Assembly: GCF_051014685.1 (NCBI RefSeq)
Contig: NC_135055.1
Location: 8,420,001 to 8,484,000, forward strand
Reading direction: 5' to 3'
DNA length: 64,000 bases
From: Ptiloglossa arizonensis
Taxonomy: Eukaryota; Arthropoda; Insecta; Hymenoptera; Colletidae
The notes below the pieces were generated by a model, which saw nothing but the letters and a program-made list of their open reading frames with translations, did no database searches and had not been told where the DNA came from. Below are positions 38,761 to 51,250 of the stretch, in pieces. Position 1 is the first letter of the stretch, and every line of letters begins with the position of its first letter. The translations under genes and the position numbers were made by a program.

Positions 38761-40889
38761 TGATTCTGTTGATTAAAGTTACTACGTTACCTAGGAACGA
38801 TACACCGTCATCTGAGAAGTATCTAGCAATATCGAGAAACTTGTACATCGTTTATAAAAAAAAAAAAAAAACAGAAACAACGTTACCGTAAGTTTGTACA
38901 CTTTTTCTTGGTTGGTGAAGAACTATAAAAATGTGAGATTGAAATAATTTCATTTGTAATTTATTATGAGAACGGTTAGAATAAATGGTGTATTTTGGAA
39001 TTTTGGTGTAATTGGAATCCGAAAGAAAGTAGCACGTTTGAATGCGTTTGTACGAAAGGAAGTTTACTTTAAAGAACAATGGTCTCTTTCTTTTCGGAGA
39101 TAATTAGTGACTTGAAAACCGATTTAACTATGGTACGTACGTATACCCGTTGAATTTCAAACTACATATATATGCAAAATAGATTGCGTGAATGTGAAAT
39201 TCGATATCTAAAATAATGTACTCTATTTTGGAGTCGGTAAAACAAGAATTCTTCTCTTATATACCGGCACGAGTAACAATTTGTTCATTTTATTAATTTT
39301 ATTTCATCTAGACTTGTGCGATTGTAAATATTTAATATATGTACATGTGTATGTACATTTATAAAAGGCATAATTTCCTTTGCTAATAAAAGGTTACTAT
39401 TATATAATTCAACAAGAATTTTCGTCCAATCGTCCAATTTTACGTACGATTGTTAAAAATCAATAATAGATTAAATAGATATTATAATTATGTACTATAA
39501 TAATAATGTCTTATATTAAAGACATGTGCATTGACGATTTTGAAACTATATACTTAAATATAATGCAGTTTGTTTATTTTATCGTTTAATCCCTTCGAGC
39601 GTGACCAATTAAATAAACGTAATATTAATTTGATACCGACAAACTAATAGTATACGTGATCGCGTGCATTCTGCGAATTACAAATTTTCAAGACATTGTT
39701 TGCGTTTATAAGTCATTTTACAAATTAGAACTTTTATTTTAGAATAATTATCCCTTATAAATGTATCCTAAATTCACGGTTCTCTTTAACGTCTGTAAAA
39801 AGCGAAACATTGAATTCTCTAATACACGATAAAAGGGTATATAGACAGCACAATGAAAAATAAAAGAAAGTACAATTTAAATGGAGTTCAGAAGAAACCG
39901 ACACGACCGGTTTTAACGATAAGCTGCATTTATTTGATTTTCCATTTATTTCCGTCGAAAAGGAGTCCGCTAATTGACGCAGGATAGAGAAAAATCCATT
40001 ATTCGCGAAACATTTGGATCGCGAAACAAAATTTCATTTCGGTTTCTTTTACTCGCCGAGGCATTTCAGTCTAGGAAGTGTCGGTAAAGTGGCGGAATTG
40101 CGAAACATTAGATGTTTCTGAGATGCATAAAAGGTGAATTGCTTAAACGGTTTCTGACTTTCTCGGTGCGTTGATTTTGGGTCAATGCCGGGACTCGGAT
40201 TCGGATTCGAAAAAAGACATTTTGATAACAACACGATACGAAATTAACTGCTCGAACTATCAAAAATTGACAAAATACAAGAGTGTAAATATATATATAG
40301 ATACGTAAACCGAATCGGATGGACAAAGTGATATTATTCCTTTCTACAATATACTAACAAAAATAGATTAACAAAGGCTTGAAACATGAATTTGTCGGAA
40401 GAAATGTTTCAAATTGCAAAATAAAAATTTGTTGCAATCGACAAATGAAATAATATATAGTCGGTAAATGTAAACAATGTAGGAACGATTTATGCATTTA
40501 AGTGTTAGCTGTAAATGTTATACGGGCGTGTAAGAATGTTATCAACATTTGAAAAAACCCGAAAAAGTAACAAAATATAATAACGGTGTTTAAAAAATAC
40601 AAACTTTGAAGAATATTAGCATAGTTATTGCAATAATGAAAGCCTGTGAGGCAAAACTTAGTCGAATTAAAAAATAAGAAAACTGTTTGTTCGCCATTGC
40701 AATTATACACGTACATATGTATGTATGTATATTTTGTTATACTTTATTTTAGGCTGTAGTTGACTTTAAGCCTTATCTGAATATATCAGAATGATTTAAA
40801 ACAATTGATACACGTACACATTCTAAATGGGGATATTTCAGACATTTTCAGCAAAAAGTTTAGTTAAGATACATCAATTTTTGTAAGTT

Positions 40890-41160
40890 TTATACGCATT
40901 TGATGCGGAAGGAAACAAAGTGCATTGTATGCGTTTTGGAAAAGTAAAAATACCACACAAGTAGCGAAAAAGATATGTACTGTTTATGGCGAAGGTGAAT
41001 GCACTTTGTTTCTTTCCATATTCAAAAGCGTGTAAAATTTACAAAAATATATATTTTAGCTGAAGAAACTATGTGGAAATGATTTGTTAGGTTTAAAGCT
41101 GGTGATTTCAATCTTGATGATCAAGAATATCTTTTTAGACCACTCAATATGTAGGTAAAT
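40890..41160 (+). pseudogene. mariner transposase N-terminus, decayed
   Basis: SKNTTQVAKKICTVYGEGE (about 40945-41000) matches the mariner N-terminal helix-turn-helix. A frame change is followed by a Trp, a stop and FVRFKAGDFNLDDQE (about 41070-41130), the WF..FR.GDF.L.D block. The remainder is not recognisable. Confidence 0.7.
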
Positions 41161-42988
41161 CGTGAATTAGAAAAATATTACTAGACTAATAAATTAGGTA
41201 CTCAGTAATTTTCCATCCTTTAAATTGTCTCTGGTCTATTGTTTCTAATTGTTCGAAAAGAATTATAGACGATAGTCGGAAAAAAATTAACTGGTCCTTC
41301 AAAAACAGTAATAGACTTTCTTTGCTAAACCGTTTGGTTACATTTTATTATACCTATTATAATCAATATTTTCAACAAAATAAGCCACTATCTCAAAAGT
41401 AGCAAAAGTGCTTTATGAGACGTGAATATTTAGTATTACATATTTATCAAAAAATTGGTTTCTTAAGGAAAAATTTCAACGAATAGTCTATAAACGTAGA
41501 CATCGATTTTATTTATTAAGGAACGGTGTCTGGTGTAGATGGTTATTCAGATATTTCTTTACAAATGAATATTCTCTTTTAGAGAACAGTACTTTTCTGT
41601 CCTCGATGCAACGCACTTGTTTCAAATATGCAAATGTTTCTTTCTCGCACGTGTACTCTTCGTTATGGAAGTTCGTCATCGAGAAGTATACATTACAGAA
41701 ACTTTTCGAAATTACCAGAACGACAATAAGATGGCAAATATGTAAATAGCGAAGAGTGAGCTACTGTTCATTAGCTCCAAAAATTCTACGACTAAAATTG
41801 AAGAATAAAACTAACGAATAAAATATAATAGAAATTCTCCGAAAAAAAAGAAATTTAATGCTTGCAAAGTTAGAACAACGGTACAGTTGCTCGATAGATT
41901 TCATTCTTCCGTAAAATTCCTAATACTCTCTTCAATATGCCCCACCATAAATCAAACGTACATAAAATACATATTATTTCGTAAAAAGTTACCAATAAAT
42001 ATTTTTTAATCCCTTCAGGGACGAATTAATACGTTAACCCACAACACCCATTACTCTTACGAAGATACCGTGGCAACACTTACAAAAAATTTAATTGTGA
42101 ATATTTATTCGCGACTCTAGTGATTACCTACCTGTCACAATGTCACAATGCAAACTTTATGTAACGTCAACGTTAGATACACATGTGTTTGTAAACGTTC
42201 ACGATCGGCGTAAATACACGAATTGTTTTAATTTTCGTAGAAGGGGTTCCTTGGTCTCTTGCGGTATACGTTTCAGCATTCTCGAATTTCAATCGAGCTA
42301 CTGTCTATTTTCCATAACAGAATGCTTCCTGTTCACAGGAGAAGGAATAGATTCGTTCTCCTCTCTTGCTCTGCCTTGGTTCACCTGCAGCCCGCACTTT
42401 GATCATTTAATGCTCTGAATAACTCGATCCTCTTCTTCATTCTGTAAACTCGAAACGCCACCACCGATGTAACAAAGTTTCGGTCTCGTTGCGTTTTATT
42501 TTTCACCACGCGGAGAGCATTGCTTTCATCACCGCGTCAGATGCTCGCATAAAAAGTGAGAATGTCGTCGTTCGCATCGTCATTTTCGTCCCGGTTTATT
42601 GTACCTGTCACTGACTGAGTGACTAATAGAGCACAGCCCGATGTCACGCATTCGTATGCACTGAGATTCCCCGGAAAATTGCTCGTCCGTTAGCTTTCTC
42701 TCGAGGCCGGTGAACGATTGTCGACGACCGTGCCGCGCGAAACGATTGCTTCTTAACTAAATCGAATCGTTTTGTCCATGCCGCAACGCCACACTCCCTT
42801 AACGAGGGAACCGTTTCAATTATGGCACATGTACTCCTCGTAATTACGTTTGTTACGTTGGCTTGCTTGGGAGAGGTTTAACAATAATTGTTGACCGTTA
42901 TCATTTGTTACGCTTCAAGACGGAAAATGTATCCGTTACATGTATATCACGAAAGTGTTCGTGATAAAAACCGAAACCGTATTGCATG

Positions 42989-43020
42989 TACAGTGGATGT
43001 AAAATATATTCGCACACTGG
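42989..43020. mobile_element. Lone Tc1/mariner-like terminal repeat
   Basis: TACAGTGGATGTAAAATATA then TTCGCACACTGG has the form of a Tc1-like terminal repeat. I found no partner downstream, so it is probably a truncated element. Confidence 0.35.
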
Positions 43021-45028
43021 CTAATTGCGATTGAAGTACCGTACAATTCCGATCGCGATTGCATCCAGAAATCTTTTCCTGAAGAAGGAACAATTTTAAC
43101 ACGTTTCCGTTGAGCAGAGGTCTTTCAAATAATGAATTCTGTGCAAATAATATTGAAACGTTTCGAATTTGGAAAAATGGATTGAGTAGCGATCGAAAGA
43201 AGAAGAAAAAAATTACGAATGTTAACATCCAAATACGAACAAAATTATTCGTTGACGTATATTTTTTAAAGCATTACGCAGTATATATATTTTCAATGGC
43301 GGTACGTATATACCGATTATTAATTGTTTACTCTGTCATGGAATTAATTTCTAAATACAAACAGATATATAACCGTTCGCAATATCCCATTGGCGTAATT
43401 ATCAATATTTCGATACCTTTATTACTGTAATTTAGCCAAAGGTTGTACCTCGAGTATAGTGGAAGTCGTACGTGTTTCTCCTTATTCGTCTATTATACGA
43501 TACGCACGATACGTTATAACATCAATCTTGAACTCGAGGCGGTTGAGCAATAGGTATTCCGAAGTGAAGAAGAATTCCGTCGGCGCAGAAATCCGAGACT
43601 CGCGAAAAATGGTGGATAACGGTATAATAAAATTGCAAAAACGCATTTATTTTCGCTTCTTTCACGCCTCTGAATACGCTTGGGAACGCTTTGATCAGTA
43701 ACGCTCGGTCGAGTGAATGTTACTTTAAACGAAAAATTTGCAAGTGGTGATGATCGAAAGGTTGCACAATGTTCTGTAAACCATTGGAGAACGATAAATA
43801 CAAGTAAAGTCGTTGAAATGAAAACGTAATGCGAAATCGTTCGTTCGTAATAATAAAACTGGAACGATAGGTAATGTTCCTTAAGAGGTTGCTATATGTA
43901 CGCAAAAATAAATTAAAACCGTGGAGTAAAGTATTTTTAAATACGAAAGCTACTTGCCTGACGAATAATTGATTTCGTACAACATAACAAAACGTATCGG
44001 TTTGTGTTCGTAAATAAATTGATACGGGTATACTGTGGTTTCAAATTGATTAAAAGTTAAACGCAAAATTTTATCTACTATCGCATGCGGGACCAGTCCT
44101 ACCATACAGTATAATATTAACTTCATAGATCTCTGTATACGTTGGTACTTACACTGCAAGGAATTATGTACAATAATGTAAGTAATGTTCGTGATGTGAG
44201 AAAAATACGTATGTATTTTTGCTAATAAATTATGTTTTCACGATAGTATTGCTATTGGTCATTGTATAATTCGATACGAAATTCTGTTGAATAATGAAAC
44301 AATCCTTTTCGAAGCTTATTGATATCGTCATCCTGTACAATGGAAGCTTTAACCAATTGATCATTAACGTTTTGATCGCTAAATCTGCATTCCTTTTAGG
44401 GGAATTCTTTTTGGCTCTCTAAGTTACGTGAATCGTGTTATGTACGATTAAATATAAAAAACTAGCGTTTTTGGTTATAAATTATTACTTCTACATATTG
44501 TATACAAACACGATACACATCTACAGTGAAATTCATTGATCCGAGTTTTAATAAAGAGAGTATGATATTTTCTGGAAAACAAAGATCCGTAGGAGAATAT
44601 TTCTTTTATGTGTATTTCTTATTTATTTTTTATACTTAAGCAATTTGATGGATAAATATGTTGAAAATGAGAATCGAAATACATTTCGTATTAAGGATAC
44701 GATAATGTATAATAGTTACCAATAATTTCTGGTACCGACGATAATTTTGCATTCCAAAGAAGCAGATCGATACCAAGTGAGTATCGACACTATTACAAAT
44801 GTATATTTAACGAGTAACATTTATAAGGTAAAAATGCTCGAATAAAGAACTAGTAAAGTATGTTACTGTTTCTTTTTCTCCAAGTTTAGCGTCGTATCGA
44901 CAATATACGATCATTAACGATAGATTTGGTTTAAAAATTTCGTAGTGCAGTTGCGTCTGTTTTATTGAAAAAAATTCTAATAATAGAAATTATATGGGGC
45001 AGCCTTAACGTGCATGTTTCGAAATGTA

Positions 45029-45654
45029 CAGTAATCCCCGGTTATATGAAATTATGATGAATTGGATTTGCTCGACTTCATGTAACCGACAAAGGTAGCA
45101 TTTCTGCTCCACAAATCGACTGTTTTTATCTCCGATTGAAGCTGACCTCGCACGTGCTGTCTAGAGAGGAGAGTGAATGGGATTTGCGGAGAATGAACGA
45201 GGTAGAGCAATAACAAGCGAATCTTATATTATGTACAGATGCGCTTGAAACTGCAAAGTGAATTCGCGCCAGTTTTTATGTGTCACGAATGCAAAATAGG
45301 GATTTTTATATTTTCCATTGTAACTTCGCCAACTGTTTGACGAAGTTATCCCAACGAAAAGGGATTAAAACCATTAACTTGCTGTAACTGTTGTAACGTA
45401 CACGTTGTTCGAATCATTTCTGAAAAAAAAAAAAACGTTTAATTACGATAATTATAATTACTTAATTAAAGGTTTTATATGAAAAATAAAAAACCTTATA
45501 ATTACTTAATTATAATTAAAAATAGTTCAAAGACGGTTGCGCTCAGATTTATTAAAACTTAATCGATACGTTGATAATACTCTCGCGACGATACAATGAC
45601 GAATATACTAATTTTTTAATAAACGATAGCAATGAATAGTAATGGGGACTACTG
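45029..45654. mobile_element. pogo/Tigger-type MITE
   Basis: The left end CAGTAATCCCCGGTTAT and right end (minus strand) CAGTAGTCCCCATTAC are flanked by TA on both sides (45027-45028, 45655-45656). CAGTAGTCCCC ends with TA duplications are typical of pogo/Tigger elements. 626 bp, non-coding, with an AT-rich hairpin at about 45448-45518. A partly similar stretch (GAGTGAATGG..., GAATGAACGA...) occurs near 29070-29110. Confidence 0.75.
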
Positions 45655-48029
45655 TATATATTTTTAGAATTAGTCTAACGTTAGCAATAATACATTACAT
45701 CGGTAATTCAATCACTAATATGACAAGTAATTATGTTAAATCTTTTTTTGCTGACAGTATACCCTTTTAACTATTGCAATAATATCACTACTCTACACAT
45801 ATTTTTTGTAATTGCTGTACATCTATACTTTTGACATTTTGATACTCAAGTATTAAACAAAATATGAATAAATTATTTCCTGAGAAACATATTTATTTTG
45901 TTTTCATTTTCTTTTCCATTTTAATTATGAAGCGAAGCGTTTAACATAATGTTCTCAAGTATTATTTTTCTTAATTCGTATTCGTATTTTACATTTTATT
46001 CAACAGTAAACATAATATATCAGAAACTCCGTGAGCTTTCCACGAATATATGAATCGAAAATTAATATTTATTATATCGTATATGCGCATTTATTTTACA
46101 ATTCTCTGTGTTTAGTTTATTGACATTGTGATTCTGCACAATCGTTCACATCGGAATATTAATTGTCGTTATACTTTTTTACGTTCACGAACTTTAAATT
46201 AACGGGTTTCCAACAGCAGGAATTTCCTTTTCGCTACCTGCTGATCGCGATGCAGCAGAAATGTTTTGTGCTCCATGGATTGCTTTCTACGAAAAGAATC
46301 ATATCAAAATGATAATACGATAACTGAAGATACATACACACGTTTCTTGTTAAATCGATACAAGTATCATTTTCCTTTGCTCGAATTGAATTTATGGGTT
46401 TTTCATACGAGTTTTCGTTGCAATTTATTATTCTTAATTGCAACGTAATACATAGCTCTTATCGGACTATTTGTAAGTTTATTTGTATTTGTTTGTAATG
46501 TACGTATATTGTCAGAAGAAATTATATAGTGTATATTAAGTATTTCCTTAAGTACTGTAGGAAAAAAATGTCGACAAACGGTAAATTTGGCAAAAAGAAA
46601 TCATTGTTAGTAATCGATAAATTTCTTGTTTAAAAGAATATTAATTTTTGTGGTATTTCTATGGAAAAATATATTAACCATTATAATTCTATAGGAAGTG
46701 TTTAAAAAGTCTTTTCTTGCGCAACAATTATTTTAGAATTTATCATATATTGTAATAGTGTATACGTGTAGGAATTGACTATCAGGGCATATTAGGTTTA
46801 AAGTTATTAATCCATCTGGATAAGTAGTGATAAGTATATATGTACAAAATATGAACAAGTAGAAAAATATATTAGACTTACGTATTATAGTCAGTAATTA
46901 TAAATTCCAACAATATAATTCATCAATTTGTATCACCAAAAGAGTAGCAATCAATTTCCAGATGAATGTTAACTTCCTCTCGTAAAGTTCCACTGAATAC
47001 CGAAGATACGTCTAATGAACTAATAAAGGATTCTAAATCAAATTTTTCCTTTGGTTAAGAAAATTAATATTTTAATCTTCTACGCGATGCACAATCCTGT
47101 TTACGCTTCGAGGCGTTTGACACGCTTTATGGAAGTCCATAAGCGGATACAACGGTCCACTGCATAGGCATTCATATATTTAATTCATTTCTGTCTTTAT
47201 CTCGATGGCTGCGCTCATTCTAGATGCGCTTTACAACACAGCAAAATCACGCTAGAGACTTTTATTTTTCCTATATACGTGCAGTTATCATTTACTCCAT
47301 AATGAAAAAAGTAATACGTTACACGATACGTGATTTAATCGCTCCTAAACTATACATTGTAACGTAAAACAAAAATGGGAAAGATTATCGTAGGTTTATA
47401 TTAGTAATTAAAACCAAAATACAATAGTTCCAAGTCTTTATTTAATTATTCAGTACGATAATTTTTAACGTGTAAATGAACAAGTGCAATGTTCATTTTA
47501 ATAAACTTTGTGGTACAAAAATATATTCTTTAATATCACTATGCACTTTTTATGCAAACTCACTAGTAATAAGTAAAAAACAACATATGCTAATCTCAAA
47601 ATTATGAAAAAAAAAAAAAAGAAAATGTACTGTCTGAATAGATTTCTATATCGAGCAGTCTCTCTATGCAATATTCGTCTCAACTCTTGAATCTTTTTAA
47701 ATAGAAAATAATGAGCATAAAATTAATAATTAATCAAAACAAATATTAAATGTTTCTTTGTATCACAAACTAAAAATAATTGATGTGTTATTTGTACATT
47801 TCTTTGTTAAATAGGTCAAGTTTTATATCCCTACGAGGATAAAATTTATACTTTCTTATAACAAAAATAAAACTTAAATACAATACTGCAACAAATAACA
47901 CTCACATTTTATCACGTTTAAATAACGTTATTATCGAATAAACGGAATGATTTTAAACTCAGTTACTGATAACAATATTCATCTTATTAATTAAAAGGTA
48001 CTGAAGGAAATAACTGTACTATTCAGTTA

Positions 48030-48338
48030 TTATTCTTCTACTATTGTACTATTCTCAGATTCCGATTTTATTTTGAGCGGTGAACTAGAAGTAATAGTAT
48101 CTGGACTTTCAATATCAGAATCACACTTGTTATTGTTTTCTTTGTCACCTCTGACTTTATAATATTCCACTTCTGTCTCATCGCTGTTTTGCGATATTCT
48201 TGATTTTGATTTCTTATCAGGATCAAAATGACCTTCAAGGACGATCAGTAAATCTTCTATTTTCTCATCTTCAGCATCTGTTAATTTTTCTTTAATTAAT
48301 TGCTCTAGGCCTTTTCTCTTTCCATTACTCCAAGCTTC
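48030..48338 (-). CDS. exu: exu terminal coding exon
   Basis: Acceptor GCATCACAG. Encodes EAWSNGKRKGLEQLIKEKL, EDLLIVLEGHFDPDKKSKS and an acidic Ser-rich tail ending STIVEE; stop TAA at 48032-48030. Confidence 0.92.
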   Translation of the reverse strand, partial: EAWSNGKRKGLEQLIKEKLTDAEDEKIEDLLIVLEGHFDPDKKSKSRISQNSDETEVEYYKVRGDKENNNKCDSDIESPDTITSSSPLKIKSESENSTIVEE

Positions 48339-49772
48339 CTGTGATGCAAAAACTCAATTAATTCTTAATTACTACTTTTATTATTTTCATACATTATTGT
48401 AATTAACACGATTCAATAAATAATTTTTTTTTCTATATTATACGAACTTGTAATTGAGAATACTCTATTCCTGCTTCAGCAAGTAATCGCCGTAAAGGAC
48501 TAGCATGTTGTCGTTCTCGACGATTCGCGCGGAAGAGAGCTCCAAAAATAGGCTTCAAACTATTTTGACGTTCGAATACTATTTTCAGTTCTAAAATTAA
48601 ATCAACATATCACATATTTAAGTTCTGATTAATAATTTTTCTTGTATATAATTATTTAATTTATACTTTTATATAAACTCCGTTGTATACCTGCATATTC
48701 TTGTTCTTCAATTTCTACTGGTTGAACAAATTCTCTAATAAATTCTACAGTTTTTTTTATGGCATTATCACCATCACCACTACCATTTGCTTCAGTTCCA
48801 TCTGTACGTTCGAGCGAACTTAAAAGCTGTACTATTTGCAAAGCCAGACACGCTCTATCTTTTGCATTATCTAATTCCGTTTCCTTAAATTGTGAGAAAT
48901 TTCTGTAAGTTTTTTTTTTTACAAATATGTACAAATACTTGTTTTAATGAAAATAAATTCATTCCTCTACTACAAAATGACTATATTAAATGTAATTGCT
49001 TAAAGCACTTCAAAAATATATTTTCATGCTGCAAATACTAAATACTTCACATTTTACGATATATGTAAGTAACTACTGTAAAGTAAAATTGTCTTACTTG
49101 GTTAAGTAAAGCACGGGACAATGTTCTGAGAGAAAATGTACGAACTGTGTTCTCACATTTTACTTCAGCAATATTGAATCCATTTGCAAAACCTTTTACA
49201 GTTTCTTTAAATCTTTCCAGAAGATTATATTTTTTTAAGGACTCAATTAACATAGCAGGAATAACTTTACGTGGTTCATGATAAATCAAAATAACTCCAT
49301 CTTTTGCATTTCCTCTAACAGATTCCAGCCAAGTTAAGAAGTCTGTTAATGCAGAAACCTCACTTTTAGTTTTCAATACCTGTAAAAAATTATTAAATTT
49401 AATATAATCAAATATAAGAATAATAATTCTTTGTTTTATGTATAAATTAATAATTATACCAAATATAATTATAACTGTAATTACCTTATTAGTTTTGTTA
49501 TCTTTAAGTACACGAAACTTTCCAATAGTTACAACTTTCATGTTATGTCTTTTCATAGCCGGAGGGTTAAGATTTTTGTATGGCATTACATACTGGGAGT
49601 ATGAACAACTAGGTGTGTACCCAGCTATTTGACATATTTCGTCAATAACTTTTTTACCTGTAGTGTCCATATCCCATCCAACTATTTGATAGTTACCAGA
49701 GCTAATACCAGCAGCACAAAGTTTTCTATGTGAACTAGCTTCCCCATTTTCTATTACTGTTGATGATACCAT
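48030..49772 (-). CDS. exu: Maternal protein exuperantia (EXO-like and SAM-like domain RNA-binding protein)
   Basis: Exuperantia binds RNA and is known from Drosophila for localising bicoid mRNA in the oocyte. Five coding exons, in transcript order 49772-49485, 49379-49098, 48883-48691, 48590-48448 and 48338-48030, join in phase to 404 codons. The EXO-like domain fills roughly residues 25-190: YQIVGWDMDTTGKKVIDEIC, QIAGYTPSCSYSQYVMPYKN, SEVSALTDFLTWLESV, DGVILIYHEPRKVIPAMLIE and SLRTLSRALLNQ. As in fly Exu, the exonuclease active-site acid pair is not conserved (DMD for DxE). A SAM-like region follows (VFERQNSLKPIFGALF, LRRLLAEAG). The tail is acidic, Ser-rich and shorter than in the fly. ATG 49772 follows a TTTGCAG acceptor, so a 5' UTR exon lies to the right. 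Confidence 0.94.
48448..48590 (-). CDS. exu: exu coding exon 4 (SAM-like region)
   Basis: Acceptor AATTTTAG completes a Glu codon; donor GTTCGT. Encodes LKIVFERQNSLKPIFGALF through LRRLLAEAGIEYSQLQ. Confidence 0.9.
48691..48883 (-). CDS. exu: exu coding exon 3
   Basis: Starts ETELDNAKDRACLALQIVQL and ends after VEIEEQEYA at donor GTATAC. Phase 0 entry requires the acceptor ATTTAAG at 48884-48886. The stronger-looking TTACAG about 20 bases upstream would give an early stop. Confidence 0.85.
49098..49379 (-). CDS. exu: exu coding exon 2
   Basis: Acceptor TTTTTTACAG; donor GTAAGA. 94 codons, VLKTKSEVSALTDFL to SLRTLSRALLNQ. The intron of 105 bases before it is open in the same frame but is intronic by splice sites and composition. 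Confidence 0.93.
49485..49772 (-). CDS. exu: exu coding exon 1
   Basis: 96 codons from ATG to donor GTAATT, phase 0. Starts MVSSTVIENGEASSHRK and carries the first EXO-like strands. Confidence 0.92.
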
Positions 49773-51250
49773 TCTTGCAATTAATAATCTGCAAACATTA
49801 CAATTGTTAATAAGTAACTTAATTTTTATATAAGATTAAATATTGGGCAGAATATATTTTTTTAATAAAGAGATGATTGTTTATTTGTCAATTGTATAAT
49901 TTTTATTTTTAGCTAGTAGAAAAATGTAAAAAAATAAATGATAAAAATATTTTGAATATATAATTAATATAAAGTAAAGAGAAGAAAAGAGAAGAGAAGA
50001 GAAGGGAAGGGAAGGGAAGGGAAGGGAAGGGAAGGGAAGGGAAGGGAAGGGAAGGGAAGGGAAGGGAAGGGAAAAGAAGAGATTAACATAATCTTTTGTG
50101 CATTAGTATGAATGGCATTGATTAAGTATTGTGTACAAAATTTATTGACAATAATTAAAATTAAAATTTAATATTGTATACTATATATACATAATATATA
50201 TATTAAATTAAATAAGAGGCATAGTTTGATTATTTATTGGAAAAACTTTTATATACGCCTATTATTCAAAATAAAATGTAGTATTAAACATTCTAAATGT
50301 TAGAGCAAATTGCAAGTTACAAAATTAAATTTCCTTCTAGTCAATGTTTGGAACGAATACATGGATTTTATACAAGGGCGAGATATTTTGGTACGCGTGC
50401 GAGTAGAAGCTTATACACGTATCGGCAAGGTCGACCTTGAATTCAATACAGTACATAAATACTTCTGAACAAAGAGACTAATAGCTAAAGGCATATCTAA
50501 TAATATCGACTGTTTCACCATCGATAATTTTGTAAATAATTATTCACCAGATAGAAAAGTATTAACTATCCTACACAATCACTTTTCAGCCCAATAGTAT
50601 CTATTTAAAAGTGCAATAAAAATGAAACAATAAGAATATTTATCAAATATATATAAACACAAATAAATCCACGTTATTCGGAAGAAATAATATTAATGTC
50701 GAGAATGAAAATTTGCCAACATTACTGCTTCACTTTCAATGACAAAAAAAGAAAGTGATCTAACAGCTGCTATCTCATTTTGTGTCAGGTGCATCTACCA
50801 ATAAGAGAACTGAATGTTGCGTGAATTTTTTCCTGATTTCGCAACTTCCACGCAATATGTCCTAAGTCGCTACACTGCGAATTGTGTCACGTATGTAAAA
50901 CAGATATTCTCATCACACGTGCGTCGTTTACGACTTGTCTAATCTCTTTCAATAATTCAGCTACATTTCTTGTAATGTCTATGCTATCACTTACCGCTTT
51001 ATGTGGCTTCTGCGTGTATTCTTTCGTAGACTTCTTCCTACACAGCCGTAATAGACGACAACACTGTAAAAGCTTAGTAGATACTGGAAACTACTGGAAC
51101 GCAACTAGATTCATTCGAACGCACGTGTGAGATTGGCAGTAAACCGCCCGCTCGCAGAGCTGCGCGTGCGTGCTCGATCCTAAGATCACGTGGTTGCAAT
51201 GTCACTATTGGATGAAGGAGAGACCCTGACAATTGTGAATCTACTTACAT
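49773..51250 (-). promoter_or_regulatory. exu: exu upstream region: 5' UTR intron and probable promoter
   Basis: A TTTGCAG acceptor 14 bases before the exu ATG implies an upstream 5' UTR exon. A GC- and CpG-richer patch at about 51115-51205, with CACGTG and GCGTGCGTGC, is the best promoter candidate. The interval also holds a (GGGAA)n tract at 50001-50070 and a 14-bp palindrome at 50426-50439. The transcription start cannot be fixed by eye. Confidence 0.45.
50001..50070 (+). repeat. (GAAGG)14 pentanucleotide tract with G-quadruplex pattern
   Basis: Fourteen GAAGG units give successive GGG runs separated by AA on the plus strand, preceded and followed by GAAGA-type units. It lies in the presumed exu 5' UTR intron, on the template strand for exu. 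Confidence 0.9.

Larger units (their letters stand above)
38761..48029. other. Intergenic between the ZP gene and exu
   Basis: Nine kilobases without a recognised gene. Contains an A16 run at 38856-38871, a mariner fragment at 40890-41160, the GC-richer patch at about 42420-42860, a lone Tc1-like end at 42989, and the pogo-type MITE at 45029-45654. The exu 3' UTR must lie just left of 48030. Confidence 0.6.

Noticed and set aside
50361..50468. 35-codon frame MDFIQGRDILVRVRVEAY...
   Set aside because: Too short, no homology recognised, and unsupported by neighbours.
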